From assembly GCA_963805295.1 (NCBI GenBank), contig CAWDTW010000069.1:1-64000 (forward strand): a DNA stretch of 64,000 nt, given 5' to 3'. Shown piece after piece: positions 25,457-34,175 of this stretch (positions are counted from its first letter, which is position 1; the number at the start of each line of letters is the position of its first letter). Position numbers and translations under genes: made by a program. Under the pieces are notes generated by a model. It did not search any database and was not told the DNA's origin. It saw only the letters and a list, made by a program, of their open reading frames with translations. The stretch comes from Roseiarcus sp963805295 (GTDB taxonomy: Bacteria > Pseudomonadota > Alphaproteobacteria > Rhizobiales > Beijerinckiaceae).

Positions 25457-26945
25457 ATGTCGCTCGCCTTGCCGTTCGCCGCCCGCTCCGCGACCGCAGA
25501 GGGCCACGACGCGCGCGCGTCGGGCCTCGTCCTGGCGCTCGTCGCCGTCTTCCTGTTCGCGCTCTCCACCCTCTCGCCCGCGGTGCTCGGCGACGGGGAC
25601 ACCTGGTCGCATCTCGCGACGGGCGAATGGATGTTCGCCCACGGCGCCGTGCCGCGCGCCGATCCATTCAGCCATTCGATGCCGGGCGCGCCGTGGACCG
25701 CGCATGAATGGCTCTCCGAAATCCTCATGACGCTCGCCTTCCGCTGCGGCGGGTGGAGCGGCGTCGCGCTCCTGACCGGGGCCGCGGCGGCGGGCGCGGC
25801 GCTGATCATGGGCCTCAGGGTCGCGCGGGATCTGAGCGGCGCGGCGCTCGGCGTCACGGTCGCGCTCGGCGTCGAACTCTGGACCGCGAACCTGCTCGCG
25901 CGCCCGCATGTGCTCGCGCTGCCTCTCGCCGCCGCATGGACGGTCGGGCTCCTCGACGCGCGCGACCGGGCGAAGGCGCCGCCGCTCTGGTTCGCCCTCA
26001 TGATGATCCTGTGGTCGAACATGCACGGCGGCTTCGTCTTCGGTCTCGCGCTGATCGGGCCGTTCGCGCTCGAGGCGGTCGCGGCGGCGCCGCGCGGGGC
26101 GCGCTTCGCGGCCTTATCCGCGTGGGCGCTCTTCGGCCTCGCGGCGATCGGCGCCGCGCTCGTCAATCCTTACGGCGTCGAGGCGCTCCTCTTTCCCTTC
26201 CGGCTGATGGGAGTCGAGAACCTGTCGCGCATCAGCGAATGGGCGCCGCAGGATTTCGGCCAACTCGGGCCGATGGAGATCGCGCTGCTTCTCCTCGTCG
26301 GCTTTGCGCTGACCCGGCCGATGGCGACGCCGCCGCTCCGCGCCGCGCTCCTCGCCGGTCTCCTCGCCATGGCGCTTCAGCACGCGCGCCACGCGCAGCT
26401 CCTCGGGCTCATCGGGCCGATGCTGCTGGCGCGGCCGATCGCCGCGGCCATCGGGGCCGCGCGGCCGGCGGGGGACCGGCGGCGGGTCGCGCGCGCCGCG
26501 CTGGCGGCGAGCCTGACGACGGCGCTGGCGATTGGGACGCTGAGGCTCGCCGCGCCGATCGTGCGCGTCGACGGACTGACGGCGCCGATCTCGGCGCTCT
26601 GGCGCCGTGCCGCCCGAACTCCGTTTGGAGCCCGTCCTCAACGACTACCGTTTCGGCGGCTATCTCATCTGGTCGCATGTGCGGCCGTTCATCGACGGCC
26701 GCGCCGACATGTATGGCGGCGCCATGCTCGGCCTCGACCACAAGCTCGCGATCGGGGATCCTTCGACCGTCGAGGAGACGCTGAGCCGGTATCGGATCGC
26801 CTGGACGATCTTTTCTCGCGATGCCGAGATCGTGGCGATCCTCGACCGCGAACCCGGCTGGCGGCGCCTCTATGCGGACGGCGTCGCGGTCGTGCACGTG
26901 CGCGACGGCTGGGCGCCGAGGGCCGCAGCATCGAGGGGCGATTGA
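25457..26945 (+). pseudogene. polytopic membrane protein (GT-C-like), single frameshift near the 3' end
   Basis: About 495 residues if joined. Some ten hydrophobic helices with conserved polar loops: LGDGDTWSHLATGEWMFAHG and MPGAPWTAHEWLSEILM after the first helix. An acidic DGD motif in the first extracytoplasmic loop and the helix count resemble GT-C/PMT-type glycosyltransferases, but no close family is recognised. Near 26600 the frame shifts, and the C-terminal soluble part continues as PPELRLEPVLNDYRFGGYLI and DGRADMYGGAM to 26945. Probably intact in vivo if the indel is artefactual. Confidence 0.6.
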
Positions 26946-27119
26946 GGGAGCGTGGGTCGTCGGTCCGCAAACGGGTCTCTTCGTCCGTTCCCGCCGCCGT
27001 CGTTTCCAGCTAAACCGAATCGCATGCGCGATGGTCGACGGGGCAGGGGATGAGTTCGGCGGGACGAAGCCGCGGCCGGCGAAACGACGGCGCAGCCGAT
27101 CGCCGTCGAACTGATCGCC

Positions 27120-27995
27120 GTGCTCGTCGCGGTGGCGGAGGGCTCGCCCCTCGCCATGACGATCGACACCGGGCGGGCCCTGCCTTCCGGACCGTTCGAG
27201 GTCGGGCATCGCTCGCTGCAGAGCGGTCTGCGCGCCTGGGTCGAGCGGCAAACGGGACATCCGCTCGGCTATGTCGAGCAGCTCTACACCTTCGCCGATT
27301 CCGATCGCCGCGCCGCGGCAGACGGCGCGCGGGCGATTTCGATCAGCTATCTCGGCCTCATGCGCGAGGAGCGGACCGCGGTCCCTCGAGCGGCGTGGCG
27401 GCCCTGGTACGATTACTTTCCCTGGGAGGATCATCGCCTCGGTCCGCCGCCGCTGATCGAAGAGACGATTGCGCCCGGCCTCATGCGCTGGGCCGAGAAA
27501 GGAGGCGATCGGGGGAGGCGCGCCTCGCGCGCCGCCATCGCCTTCGGGCTCGACGGGCGGCGCTGGAACGAGGAACTCGTGCTCCAGCGCTACGAGCTCC
27601 TTTACGAAGCGGACCTCATCGCCGAAGCGCGCCGCAGGACGCCGGATCGCGACGCGCCGGGGCTGGGCGCGCCCATGATCGGCGACCATCGCCGCATTCT
27701 GGCGACCGGGATCGCGCGCGTGCGCGCCAAGATCAAATACAATCCCGTCATCTTCGAACTGATGCCGCCCGTGTTCACGCTGCTGCAATTGCAGCGCTGC
27801 GTCGAGGCGGTCTCCGGGCTCACCGTCCACAAGCCCAATTTTCGCCGCCTCGTCGAACAGCAGCAACTGGTCGAGGAGACCGGCGAGACCGTTGCGGACA
27901 CCGGCGGACGCCCCGCCAAGGCCTATCGCTTCCGCGCCGCCGTGCGCGAAGAGCGCGCCGCCGCGGGGACCAAGCTGCCGCTCGCCCGCGCTTGA
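27120..27995 (+). CDS. nadQ: NadQ-type regulator of NAD biosynthesis
   Basis: About 291 residues. The N-terminal half is a NUDIX-like domain without a proper catalytic box (EVGHRSLQSGLRAWVERQTG; ISISYLGLMREE), used as a ligand sensor; the C-terminal part is a winged HTH (TLLQLQRCVEAVSGL, NFRRLVEQQQLVEETGE). This organisation is that of the NrtR/NadQ regulators that control nadABC in alphaproteobacteria. It lies directly upstream of nadA, with palindromic operators between. The annotated GTG is not certain: in-frame codons before it read QPIAVELIA like a natural N-terminus but have no start, so an ATG near 27050 plus a one-base error is possible. Confidence 0.82.
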   Translation: MLVAVAEGSPLAMTIDTGRALPSGPFEVGHRSLQSGLRAWVERQTGHPLGYVEQLYTFADSDRRAAADGARAISISYLGLMREERTAVPRAAWRPWYDYFPWEDHRLGPPPLIEETIAPGLMRWAEKGGDRGRRASRAAIAFGLDGRRWNEELVLQRYELLYEADLIAEARRRTPDRDAPGLGAPMIGDHRRILATGIARVRAKIKYNPVIFELMPPVFTLLQLQRCVEAVSGLTVHKPNFRRLVEQQQLVEETGETVADTGGRPAKAYRFRAAVREERAAAGTKLPLARA

Positions 27996-28020
27996 CAACT
28001 CTTATTCTCATGATAAGTAT
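27992..28020 (+). promoter_or_regulatory. sigma-70-type promoter of nadABC
   Basis: TTGACA at 27992-27997 (overlapping the nadQ stop codon), a 17-base spacer, and AAGTAT at 28015-28020 as the -10 element. Position fits a short leader before the nadA ATG at 28052. The first NadQ operator covers the spacer and -10. Confidence 0.65.
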
Positions 28021-28021
28021 A
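28003..28021. promoter_or_regulatory. putative NadQ operator 1
   Basis: TATTCTCATGATAAGTATA, a near-palindrome with the pattern TATnCTCAT...AGTATA shared with operator 2. It overlaps the -10 region, so binding would block RNA polymerase. Confidence 0.7.
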
Positions 28022-28028
28022 TGAATGA

Positions 28029-28047
28029 TATGCTCATCGTGAGTATA
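28029..28047. promoter_or_regulatory. putative NadQ operator 2
   Basis: TATGCTCATCGTGAGTATA, the better palindrome of the two, 26 bases centre to centre from operator 1 and five bases before the nadA ATG. Tandem sites suggest cooperative repression of nadABC when NAD or a related ligand is plentiful. Confidence 0.7.
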
Positions 28048-28051
28048 AATC

Positions 28052-29032
28052 ATGGCGATCCTGGACCTTCCGAATCCTGCGGCCCGGCTGTATGAGCGCG
28101 TGAGCCGCGTCATTCCGCCGTTCGAATGGCCTGCGTTCGAGGCGGACATCGAGGCGATCCTCAGGCTCAAGCGCGAGCGCGGCGCGATCATTCTCGCCCA
28201 CAACTACCAGTCGCCCGAGATTTTCCATTGCGTGGCCGACGTGGTCGGCGACAGCCTGGCGTTGGCGCGCGAGGCGGCCAAGGGCGACGCGCGGGTGATC
28301 GTCATGGCCGGCGTGCATTTCATGGCCGAGACGGCGAAGCTGCTCAATCCGTCGAAGACGGTGCTGATCCCCGACGCCAAGGCCGGGTGCTCGCTCGCCG
28401 AGTCGATTGCGCCCGAGGACATCCGTCTCTTGCGAGAGGCCTATCCGGGCGCGCCGATCGTCACCTACGTCAACACCTCGGCCGCCGTGAAGGCCGCCTC
28501 CGACATCTGCTGCACCTCGGCGAACGCGGTGAGAGTCGTCGAATCGCTCGGCGTCCCGCGCGTCGTCATGACGCCCGACGAGTATCTCGCCAAGAACGTC
28601 GCGGCGCAGACGAAGGTCGAGATCGTCGCCTGGCGCGGGCGCTGCGAGGTGCACGAGCAGTTCACCGCCGCCGACATTCGCGAATTGCGCGAGGCCTATC
28701 CGGGCGCGGTCGTGCTCGCCCATCCCGAATGCCCGCCGGAAGTCGTGGCGGAAGCGGACTTCGCCGGCTCGACCGCCGACATGATCGGCTATGTCGGGGC
28801 GAAGCGTCCGGCGCGGGTCGCTCTCGTCACCGAATGCTCGATGAGCGACAATGTCGCGGTTCACTATCCGGACGTCGAGTTCGTGCGGCCCTGCGGCCTC
28901 TGCCCGCACATGAAGCGGATCACGCTCGCCAAGATCCGCCATGCGCTCGAGACGATGGAAGGAGAGGTGACGATCGATCCGGCCGTCGCCGCGCCGGCAC
29001 GGCGCGCGGTCGAACGGATGCTCGCGCTATGA
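28052..29032 (+). CDS. nadA: quinolinate synthase NadA
   Basis: 326 residues. Condenses iminoaspartate with dihydroxyacetone phosphate to quinolinate using a [4Fe-4S] cluster. Cluster cysteines are visible at C113 (DAKAGCSLAES), C198 (RGRCEVHEQF) and the C281-x2-C284 pair (RPCGLCPHMKRIT). Substrate-binding motifs ILAHNYQSPEI and VTYVNTSAAVKA are present. First gene of nadABC, with its stop overlapping the nadB start (ATGA). Confidence 0.96.
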   Translation: MAILDLPNPAARLYERVSRVIPPFEWPAFEADIEAILRLKRERGAIILAHNYQSPEIFHCVADVVGDSLALAREAAKGDARVIVMAGVHFMAETAKLLNPSKTVLIPDAKAGCSLAESIAPEDIRLLREAYPGAPIVTYVNTSAAVKAASDICCTSANAVRVVESLGVPRVVMTPDEYLAKNVAAQTKVEIVAWRGRCEVHEQFTAADIRELREAYPGAVVLAHPECPPEVVAEADFAGSTADMIGYVGAKRPARVALVTECSMSDNVAVHYPDVEFVRPCGLCPHMKRITLAKIRHALETMEGEVTIDPAVAAPARRAVERMLAL

Positions 29033-30570
29033 CCGCCGAGCTTCTCGCGCTGAAGGGACGCGTCGTCGTCATCGGCGCCGGCGTCGCCGGCCTGACGACC
29101 GCGCTGGAGCTCGCGCCGCGTCCGGTCGTCGTTCTGTCGAAGGCGCCCCTCGGCGCCGAAGCCTCGACGCTGTGGGCCCAGGGCGGCATGGCCGCGGCCC
29201 TCGGGCCGGGCGACAGTCCGGCCCTGCACGCCGCCGACACGTTGGCCGCCGGCGACGGGCTCTGCGACGCCGCGATCGTCGATCGTTTCGCCCGCGCTGC
29301 GCCCGAGGCGATCGAAAGGCTCGCGCGCCTCGGCGTGCGTTTCGACCGGGCGAGGGACGGCGGCTTCGCGCTCGGCCTCGAAGCCGCGCACAGCCGGCGC
29401 CGCATCGCCCACACCGGCGGCGACGGGGCGGGACGCGAATTGATGCGCGCCCTCGTCGCGGCCGCGCGGGCGACGCCGTCGATCGAGATTCTCGAGGGCT
29501 TCGAGGCGCGGCGGCTCGTCGTCGAGGACAATTCGGCTCGCGGGATTCTGGCCGCCGGAACCGCCGGGCCGGCGCTGTTGGCGACCGACAAGGTCGTGAT
29601 CGCTGCCGGCGGCGTCGGCGGCCTCTATGAAGACAGCACCAACCCGCTCGGCAGCTTCGGCCAGGGGATCGCGTTGGCCGGGCGGGCCGGCGCCGTTCTC
29701 GCCGACATGGAGTTCGTCCAGTTCCATCCGACCGCGCTCGACGTCGCTTGTCGCCCCATGCCGCTCGTCAGCGAGGCGGTTCGCGGCGAAGGCGCGATCC
29801 TGATCGACGACGCCGGCGAGCGCTTCATGGCGGATACGCCGCGCGCCGAGCTCGCGCCGCGCGACGCCGTCGCGCGGGCGATCTGGCTGAAGCGGGCCGA
29901 GGGCCGGCGCGTGTTCCTCGACGCGCGTTCGGCGATCGGCGCGCGCTTCGAGGCGCGCTTCCCGATCATCGCGGCGGCCTGCCGCGCCGGCGGCGTCGAT
30001 CCGGGCCGCGAGCCGATCCCCGTGCGTCCGGCGCAGCATTACCACATGGGCGGCATTGCGGTGGACGCCGAAGGGCGGAGTTCGGTCACGGGCCTCTGGG
30101 CGTGCGGCGAGGCTGCGTGCTCCGGACTGCACGGGGCCAACCGGCTCGCGAGCAATTCGCTGACCGAGGCGGCGGTGTTCGGCGCCATCGCAGCGCGGTC
30201 GATCGAGAGCGCGCCCTCGCGCCGGCCGGCGCGGCTGCGCTCCCTTCAAGCGCTCCCTGCCGCCGAGCCCGCCGCGGTGCGGCCGATCCTGTCGCGCTCG
30301 GCCGGGGTCATGCGCGACGGAGAAACGCTTCGCGCCGCGGTCGGGCCGCTGGCCGCGCTTGCGGCCTCGAGCGCTCCCGCCGCCGATCCCGCCGCCGCGG
30401 CGCTGATGATCGTCGTCGCGGCGCTGCGGCGCAAGCACAGCCTCGGGGCGCACAGCCGGATCGATTTCCCTGAGCGTCCCGCCGAGCCGCGCCGCTCCCA
30501 GCTGACCCTCGGCGACGCCTTCGCCGAGGCCGCCGCGATCGCCCCCGCAGTCCGCGCGAGGAGCGCCTGA
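29029..30570 (+). CDS. nadB: L-aspartate oxidase NadB
   Basis: 513 residues, a typical size for the alphaproteobacterial form. FAD-dependent oxidation of L-aspartate to iminoaspartate, the substrate of NadA. Dinucleotide-binding motif VVVIGAGVAGLTTALEL at the N-terminus; conserved flavoprotein motifs STLWAQGGMAAAL, RIAHTGGDGAGRELM, FVQFHPTAL and HYHMGGIAVDAEGRS; LHGANRLASNSLTEA near the FAD ribityl site. Translationally coupled to nadA, and followed by nadC three bases after its stop. Confidence 0.95.
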   Translation: MTAELLALKGRVVVIGAGVAGLTTALELAPRPVVVLSKAPLGAEASTLWAQGGMAAALGPGDSPALHAADTLAAGDGLCDAAIVDRFARAAPEAIERLARLGVRFDRARDGGFALGLEAAHSRRRIAHTGGDGAGRELMRALVAAARATPSIEILEGFEARRLVVEDNSARGILAAGTAGPALLATDKVVIAAGGVGGLYEDSTNPLGSFGQGIALAGRAGAVLADMEFVQFHPTALDVACRPMPLVSEAVRGEGAILIDDAGERFMADTPRAELAPRDAVARAIWLKRAEGRRVFLDARSAIGARFEARFPIIAAACRAGGVDPGREPIPVRPAQHYHMGGIAVDAEGRSSVTGLWACGEAACSGLHGANRLASNSLTEAAVFGAIAARSIESAPSRRPARLRSLQALPAAEPAAVRPILSRSAGVMRDGETLRAAVGPLAALAASSAPAADPAAAALMIVVAALRRKHSLGAHSRIDFPERPAEPRRSQLTLGDAFAEAAAIAPAVRARSA

Positions 30571-30573
30571 CCC

Positions 30574-31425
30574 ATGCCCCTCGTCCCGCTGCCCGCGATT
30601 CTCATCGAGCCGATCGTCCGCCAGGCGCTCCTGGAGGACCTCGGACGCGCGGGCGACGTCACCACCGACGCCATTGCGCCGGCGGACCGCACCGCCAGAA
30701 CCGTCATGGCCGCGCGTCAGGACGGCGTCGTCGCCGGGCTCGATGTGGCGGCGCTCGCCTTCCGTCTGTTCGACCCCGCGATCCGCTTCGAGCCGGCCGC
30801 AGCCGACGGCGCGCGGGTCGCGCCGGGCGCGACGATCGCGGTCATCGAGGGACCCGCGCGCGGCGTGCTGACGGCCGAGCGCACGGCGCTCAACTTCGCC
30901 AGCAGGCTCAGCGGAATCGCGAGCGCGACCGCAAGGCTCTCGGCGGCCGTCGCGCATACCAGGGCGCGCATCGTCTGCACCCGCAAGACGACGCCGCTCC
31001 TGCGCGCGATCGAGAAATACGCGGTGCGCGCCGGCGGCGGCGCCAATCACCGCTTCGGGCTCGACGACGCGGCGCTCATCAAGGACAATCACGTCGCGAT
31101 CGCCGGCTCGGTCGCGGAAGCCGTCCGCCGCGTGCGCGCCCATGTCGGCCATCTCGTCAAGATCGAGGTCGAAGTCGATACGCTTGCGCAGCTCGAGGAG
31201 GCGCTGAGCGCCGGCGTCGACGCCGTGCTGCTCGACAACATGTCGCTCAGCGATCTGCGGCAAGGGGTCGCGATGATCGGCGGGCGGGCGATCAGCGAGG
31301 CCTCGGGCCGGGTGACGGCCGAGACCGCGCCGGCGATCGCCGAGACCGGCGTCGATCTCATTTCGGTCGGCTGGCTGACCCACAGCGCGCCGATCCTCGA
31401 CATCGGGCTCGACTACGCGGCCTGA
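30574..31425 (+). CDS. nadC: quinolinate phosphoribosyltransferase NadC
   Basis: 283 residues. Converts quinolinate and PRPP to nicotinate mononucleotide, CO2 and pyrophosphate, closing the de novo route begun by NadB and NadA. Conserved elements: LLEDLGRAGDVTTDAI at the N-terminus, ERTALNFASRLSGIAS, the basic quinolinate pocket CTRKTTPLLRAIEKYAVRAG, GGANHRFGLDDAALIKDNH, and the barrel-end EVEVDTLAQLEEAL and VLLDNMSLSDLR. Last gene of the operon. Confidence 0.96.
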   Translation: MPLVPLPAILIEPIVRQALLEDLGRAGDVTTDAIAPADRTARTVMAARQDGVVAGLDVAALAFRLFDPAIRFEPAAADGARVAPGATIAVIEGPARGVLTAERTALNFASRLSGIASATARLSAAVAHTRARIVCTRKTTPLLRAIEKYAVRAGGGANHRFGLDDAALIKDNHVAIAGSVAEAVRRVRAHVGHLVKIEVEVDTLAQLEEALSAGVDAVLLDNMSLSDLRQGVAMIGGRAISEASGRVTAETAPAIAETGVDLISVGWLTHSAPILDIGLDYAA

Positions 31426-31431
31426 TCGACG

Positions 31432-31474
31432 GACGCCGCGTCGGAATTGACGCGCCGAATTGATGCGCGGCGTC
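31432..31474 (+). terminator. possible nadABC terminator
   Basis: Nine-base perfect arms (GACGCCGCG at 31432-31440, CGCGGCGTC at 31466-31474) immediately after nadC and followed by TTT. The 25-base loop is long and the T-run short, so efficiency is uncertain. Confidence 0.4.
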
Positions 31475-31537
31475 TTTGGCAATATTCTGCCGGACGCGCA
31501 TCGCGTTGAGGACCGCCGTTCTTCTTAGGAGGCGGGC

Positions 31538-32722
31538 ATGATCGGGCGGCGGGGATTGTTGGTCGGCGGCGGCGCGCTTGGGCTGGCGCTGGCGGGGCTG
31601 GGGTGCAGGGCCTGGGACAGGGGCGTCGGCGCGGCCGGCGAGGGGCCGGCCTATGAGCCCTGGCGGAGCTGGGAGGGAGCCGCGTCGGACGGTCCCAGGC
31701 GGCCGCTTCGCGCCGCCATTCTCGCCGCCAATCCGCACGACACCCAGCCCTGGGCCTTCGCCGTGGGGCCGGAGGCGATCGAGGTCTTCGCCGACCGTTC
31801 GCGCAACCTCGGCTCGTTCGATCCGTTCCGGCGCGAGATGCATTTGGGACTGGGCGCGGCGATCGAGAATCTGGCGCTGGCCGCCCGCGCTCACGGCCTC
31901 GCCGCCGCCGTCGAGCCGACCGAGGGCGCGCTGACCCTGTCGCCGGACGACGCTCCCTTCCGCGCGGCGCGCGTCATCCTTCGGCTTGGGCCGAGCGCGC
32001 GCGACGAGCTGTTCGCCGCCATTCCCCTGCGGCACACCAACCGCGGCCCCTACTGGCCGGATCAACCCGTCGGAGCGGACCGGCGCCAGCGCCTCGCGGA
32101 TCTGACGGCGAGCGGCGACGTGCGCGTCGCCTTCGTCACGGATGCGGGCGCGCGCCGCGGTCTCGGCGCGCTCATCGTCGAGGCGACCAGCCGCATCGTC
32201 GACGATCCCGAAATGTCGGCCGACAGCGCGCGCTGGTTCCGCACGGGCGCACGCGAGATCGCCGCCCATCGCGACGGGGTGACGCTCGATGCGGCCGGCC
32301 TCTCGCCGCCGATGACGGCGCTCGCGAAACTCCTGCCCGACATGAGCGCGAAGACGAGCGACCAGTACTGGCTCTCCATGACCCGCGACGTCCAGGTTCC
32401 GACCGCGCCCGCGCTCGGCGCCCTCTTCGTGCGCGACCGCCTGGACATGGCGGGCGCCATCGCCGCCGGACGGGCCTGGCAGCGGCTGCATCTCGCCAGC
32501 GTCGCCGCCGGATTGGCTGCCCAGCCGCTCAACCAGCCGGTCGAGCGCGCCGATCGCGACAGGGCGCTCGGTCGGCCCGACGACTTCGGCCGGGAGCTCG
32601 CCAAATTTGCCGCGGAGCCCGGCTGGGAGGCGACCTTCGTCTTCCGCCTCGGCGTCCCCGAACGCCCCGCGCCTCCGAGCCCGCGGCGGGCGCTCATGCA
32701 GGTGGTGCGGACGGGGGCTTAG
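31538..32722 (+). CDS. Acg-type nitroreductase-fold protein with Tat-like leader
   Basis: 394 residues, AGGAGG upstream of the ATG. The leader IGRRGLLVGGGALGLALAGLG has a twin arginine and hydrophobic core, suggesting export by Tat or anchoring. The rest is the double nitroreductase-like fold of the Acg family: AAILAANPHDTQPWAFAV (FMN-site region), NRGPYWPDQPV, RAWQRLHLASVAAGLAAQPL. Acg-type proteins often bind FMN and some have lost enzymatic activity. Stands alone after nadABC. Confidence 0.82.
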   Translation: MIGRRGLLVGGGALGLALAGLGCRAWDRGVGAAGEGPAYEPWRSWEGAASDGPRRPLRAAILAANPHDTQPWAFAVGPEAIEVFADRSRNLGSFDPFRREMHLGLGAAIENLALAARAHGLAAAVEPTEGALTLSPDDAPFRAARVILRLGPSARDELFAAIPLRHTNRGPYWPDQPVGADRRQRLADLTASGDVRVAFVTDAGARRGLGALIVEATSRIVDDPEMSADSARWFRTGAREIAAHRDGVTLDAAGLSPPMTALAKLLPDMSAKTSDQYWLSMTRDVQVPTAPALGALFVRDRLDMAGAIAAGRAWQRLHLASVAAGLAAQPLNQPVERADRDRALGRPDDFGRELAKFAAEPGWEATFVFRLGVPERPAPPSPRRALMQVVRTGA

Positions 32723-32962
32723 CGGCTAATCGGCCCGCGTCGGCCGACCGGACACGGGCCCGCCGCGCGAGGCGGGCGCCCGCCATGCAGTCGACGCGCC
32801 ATCCGCTGGGCGCCGACGCCAAGCGGATAGGGCGCCAACCCCAAAGCCATGCCAACCCGTTACAAGGCCTGTCCATTGTCGTTTTGAGCGTTTTCAAAGG
32901 GTTAGACCAGAATGTAGCCGCGCTCGATAGCCCGTCGAAAGACGGGCGTCCTGCCGGACGCC
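32723..32962. other. intergenic region
   Basis: No gene supported. Contains GACGGGCG/CGCCCGTC-like complementary patches (about 32935) downstream of the HTH gene on the minus strand. Confidence 0.35.
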
Positions 32963-33430
32963 CTATGGAGCGCGGCCGACGCGGTCAGCGACCGCGTCAC
33001 CAGAGCCGCCGTCGCCCGCCTGCGGCGCGCCGCCCCGGCGCCGCCGGCGCCTCGGCCGCGAAACCAGGTCGCCGAGCAGCGGCGAGTCGTCGAAGAGGTC
33101 CGGACTGCAATAACGGTCGAGCCGATCGACAAGCTTCAGCAGCAGGGGAATCGACTTCGCGTCGCCCTCCGCCACGCCGCGCGCGGCCAGACGCAGCGCC
33201 GGCTCGAGCCGGGCGAACTGCATTTTCTTGTGATCGGGAGCGGCCCCTCCGCGTGCGGTCGCCGCGCGCACGATCTGCCTCAGCCTTTCGCGCGACAGAC
33301 CCTCCTCCGCCGCGATGTCCTTATAGCTCGCGCCCTCCTGCAGGCGGGCGAAAATGCGCTGGAGGCGCAGCGCGCGGGCGGCGGGCGAAAGCGCCGGGCG
33401 CGTGGAGCGGATTTCTGCAAAATCGGTCAT
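32963..33430 (-). CDS. HTH protein resembling a sigma-factor region 4 domain
   Basis: 155 residues from ATG (MTDFAEIRSTRPALS). A helix-turn-helix at about residues 26-60 (RIFARLQEGASYKDIAAEEG, LSRERLRQIVRAATARG) is of the sigma-70 region 4 type. A second helical section (FARLEPALRLAARGVAEGDA, LLLKLVDRLDRYCSP) follows, and the C-terminus is a basic arginine-rich tail. I recall similar proteins scattered in methylotroph genomes near mobile elements; the role is unknown. An 11-base tandem repeat lies about 220 bases upstream. Confidence 0.65.
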   Translation of the reverse strand: MTDFAEIRSTRPALSPAARALRLQRIFARLQEGASYKDIAAEEGLSRERLRQIVRAATARGGAAPDHKKMQFARLEPALRLAARGVAEGDAKSIPLLLKLVDRLDRYCSPDLFDDSPLLGDLVSRPRRRRRRGGAPQAGDGGSGDAVADRVGRAP

Positions 33431-33648
33431 CGGGCGCCTTTCTGATGGAGAACAAATGTAGAACACAATCCGACATTGGTCAAGAATTTGCACTCATCGC
33501 GCGATGGGAAACTGTCCCCGCCGATCCGACGCCGGGAGAGAACGCCGCCGACGGGCGCTAAAGAGACGCGGCGCCAAGCGGGCGCGGCAGCGGCGCCGGC
33601 GCGCCGCGGACGGCGCCTGGAGGCCGTCGCCGACCGCCGCTCCAGGGC

Positions 33649-33735
33649 AAAATAACAGGCGATGACAAGCGAATAACAGGCGAATAACAGGCGAATAACA
33701 GGTCGATAATTCGCGCTTATCAGGCAGATAACAGG
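33649..33735. repeat. iteron-like 11-base tandem repeats
   Basis: Three perfect tandem copies of CGAATAACAGG (33670-33702), flanked by further copies of the ATAACAGG core at 33652-33659 and 33728-33735 and degenerate units between. The 11-base period equals one DNA turn, as in plasmid iterons bound by initiator proteins. AT-richer than the surroundings. Confidence 0.75.
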
Positions 33736-33810
33736 TGAGCGAGACGGGAGAACCGGGTGCCGCGAAAATCGCACATGAGGCGTTGGAGGTATGCGGACTG
33801 CGCATGGGGA

Positions 33811-34098
33811 CTAAGGGATATGATACGCACTGCATGATATCGCAGCCCGGTCATGCTGGCCCGATGGCTCGTCTTTCCCGCATCACCGTCGCCGATATCC
33901 TGGAATTGTCGCTCGACCAGCAGGCGCGGTTCGACGGGTTCGTGAACCGCAGGGCGAACGGGCACCCGCTCGACGTTGCGGACTTCATTGCGATGGTCGA
34001 GATGAAGCTCGGTCCCAAGGTTCGGCCGAGCGAGCGGGGGCGCAAGCCGCACGCCGGAAGATGGATTGATATGAGATATTCATATCATGTCCCCGTAA
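33811..34098 (+). repeat. small inverted-repeat-bounded element, copy 1
   Basis: Begins AAGGGATATGATACGCACTG and ends ATATCATGTCCCCGTAA, so the ends are imperfect inverted repeats of about 30 bases. A shorter copy in the opposite orientation is at 35631-35793: the two agree over about 60 bases at the left end (both have GGCTCGTCTT after the start codon) and at the right end (GGATTGATATG...CCCGTAATGC). Copy 1 contains the short ORF described next; a group II intron begins three bases after it. Confidence 0.65.
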
Positions 34099-34175
34099 TG
34101 CGTGCGCCCCGAAGGCGCGCATCACCAGTGGAGGAAGGTTCCACGCAGGGAGTTGTCGATAGCCCTGGTAGCTGA
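33864..34175 (+). CDS. short ORF of the small element; possible transposase deletion product
   Basis: 103 residues as read, but the last 25 lie in the group II intron. The core begins MARLSRITVADILEL and ends GHPLDVADFIAMVEMKLGPK then VRPSERGRKP. That C-terminal pattern (G-x-PL...F...E..LG...RP..RGRKP) and the MARL start resemble REP-associated Y1 transposases, with the catalytic middle deleted. Copy 2 retains an even shorter version starting GTG (MARLEARPEGPAG). Family link is inference. Confidence 0.4.
   Translation: MARLSRITVADILELSLDQQARFDGFVNRRANGHPLDVADFIAMVEMKLGPKVRPSERGRKPHAGRWIDMRYSYHVPVMRAPRRRASPVEEGSTQGVVDSPGS

Noticed and set aside
28864..31482. Very long open frame on the minus strand opposite nadA-nadB-nadC
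   Set aside because: It is the mirror of high-GC codon bias in genuine genes; composition is Arg/Gly/Asp repeats and it spans three real genes.
33649..33735. Possible CRISPR array
   Set aside because: Units are 11 bases with no spacers; no cas genes in the window.
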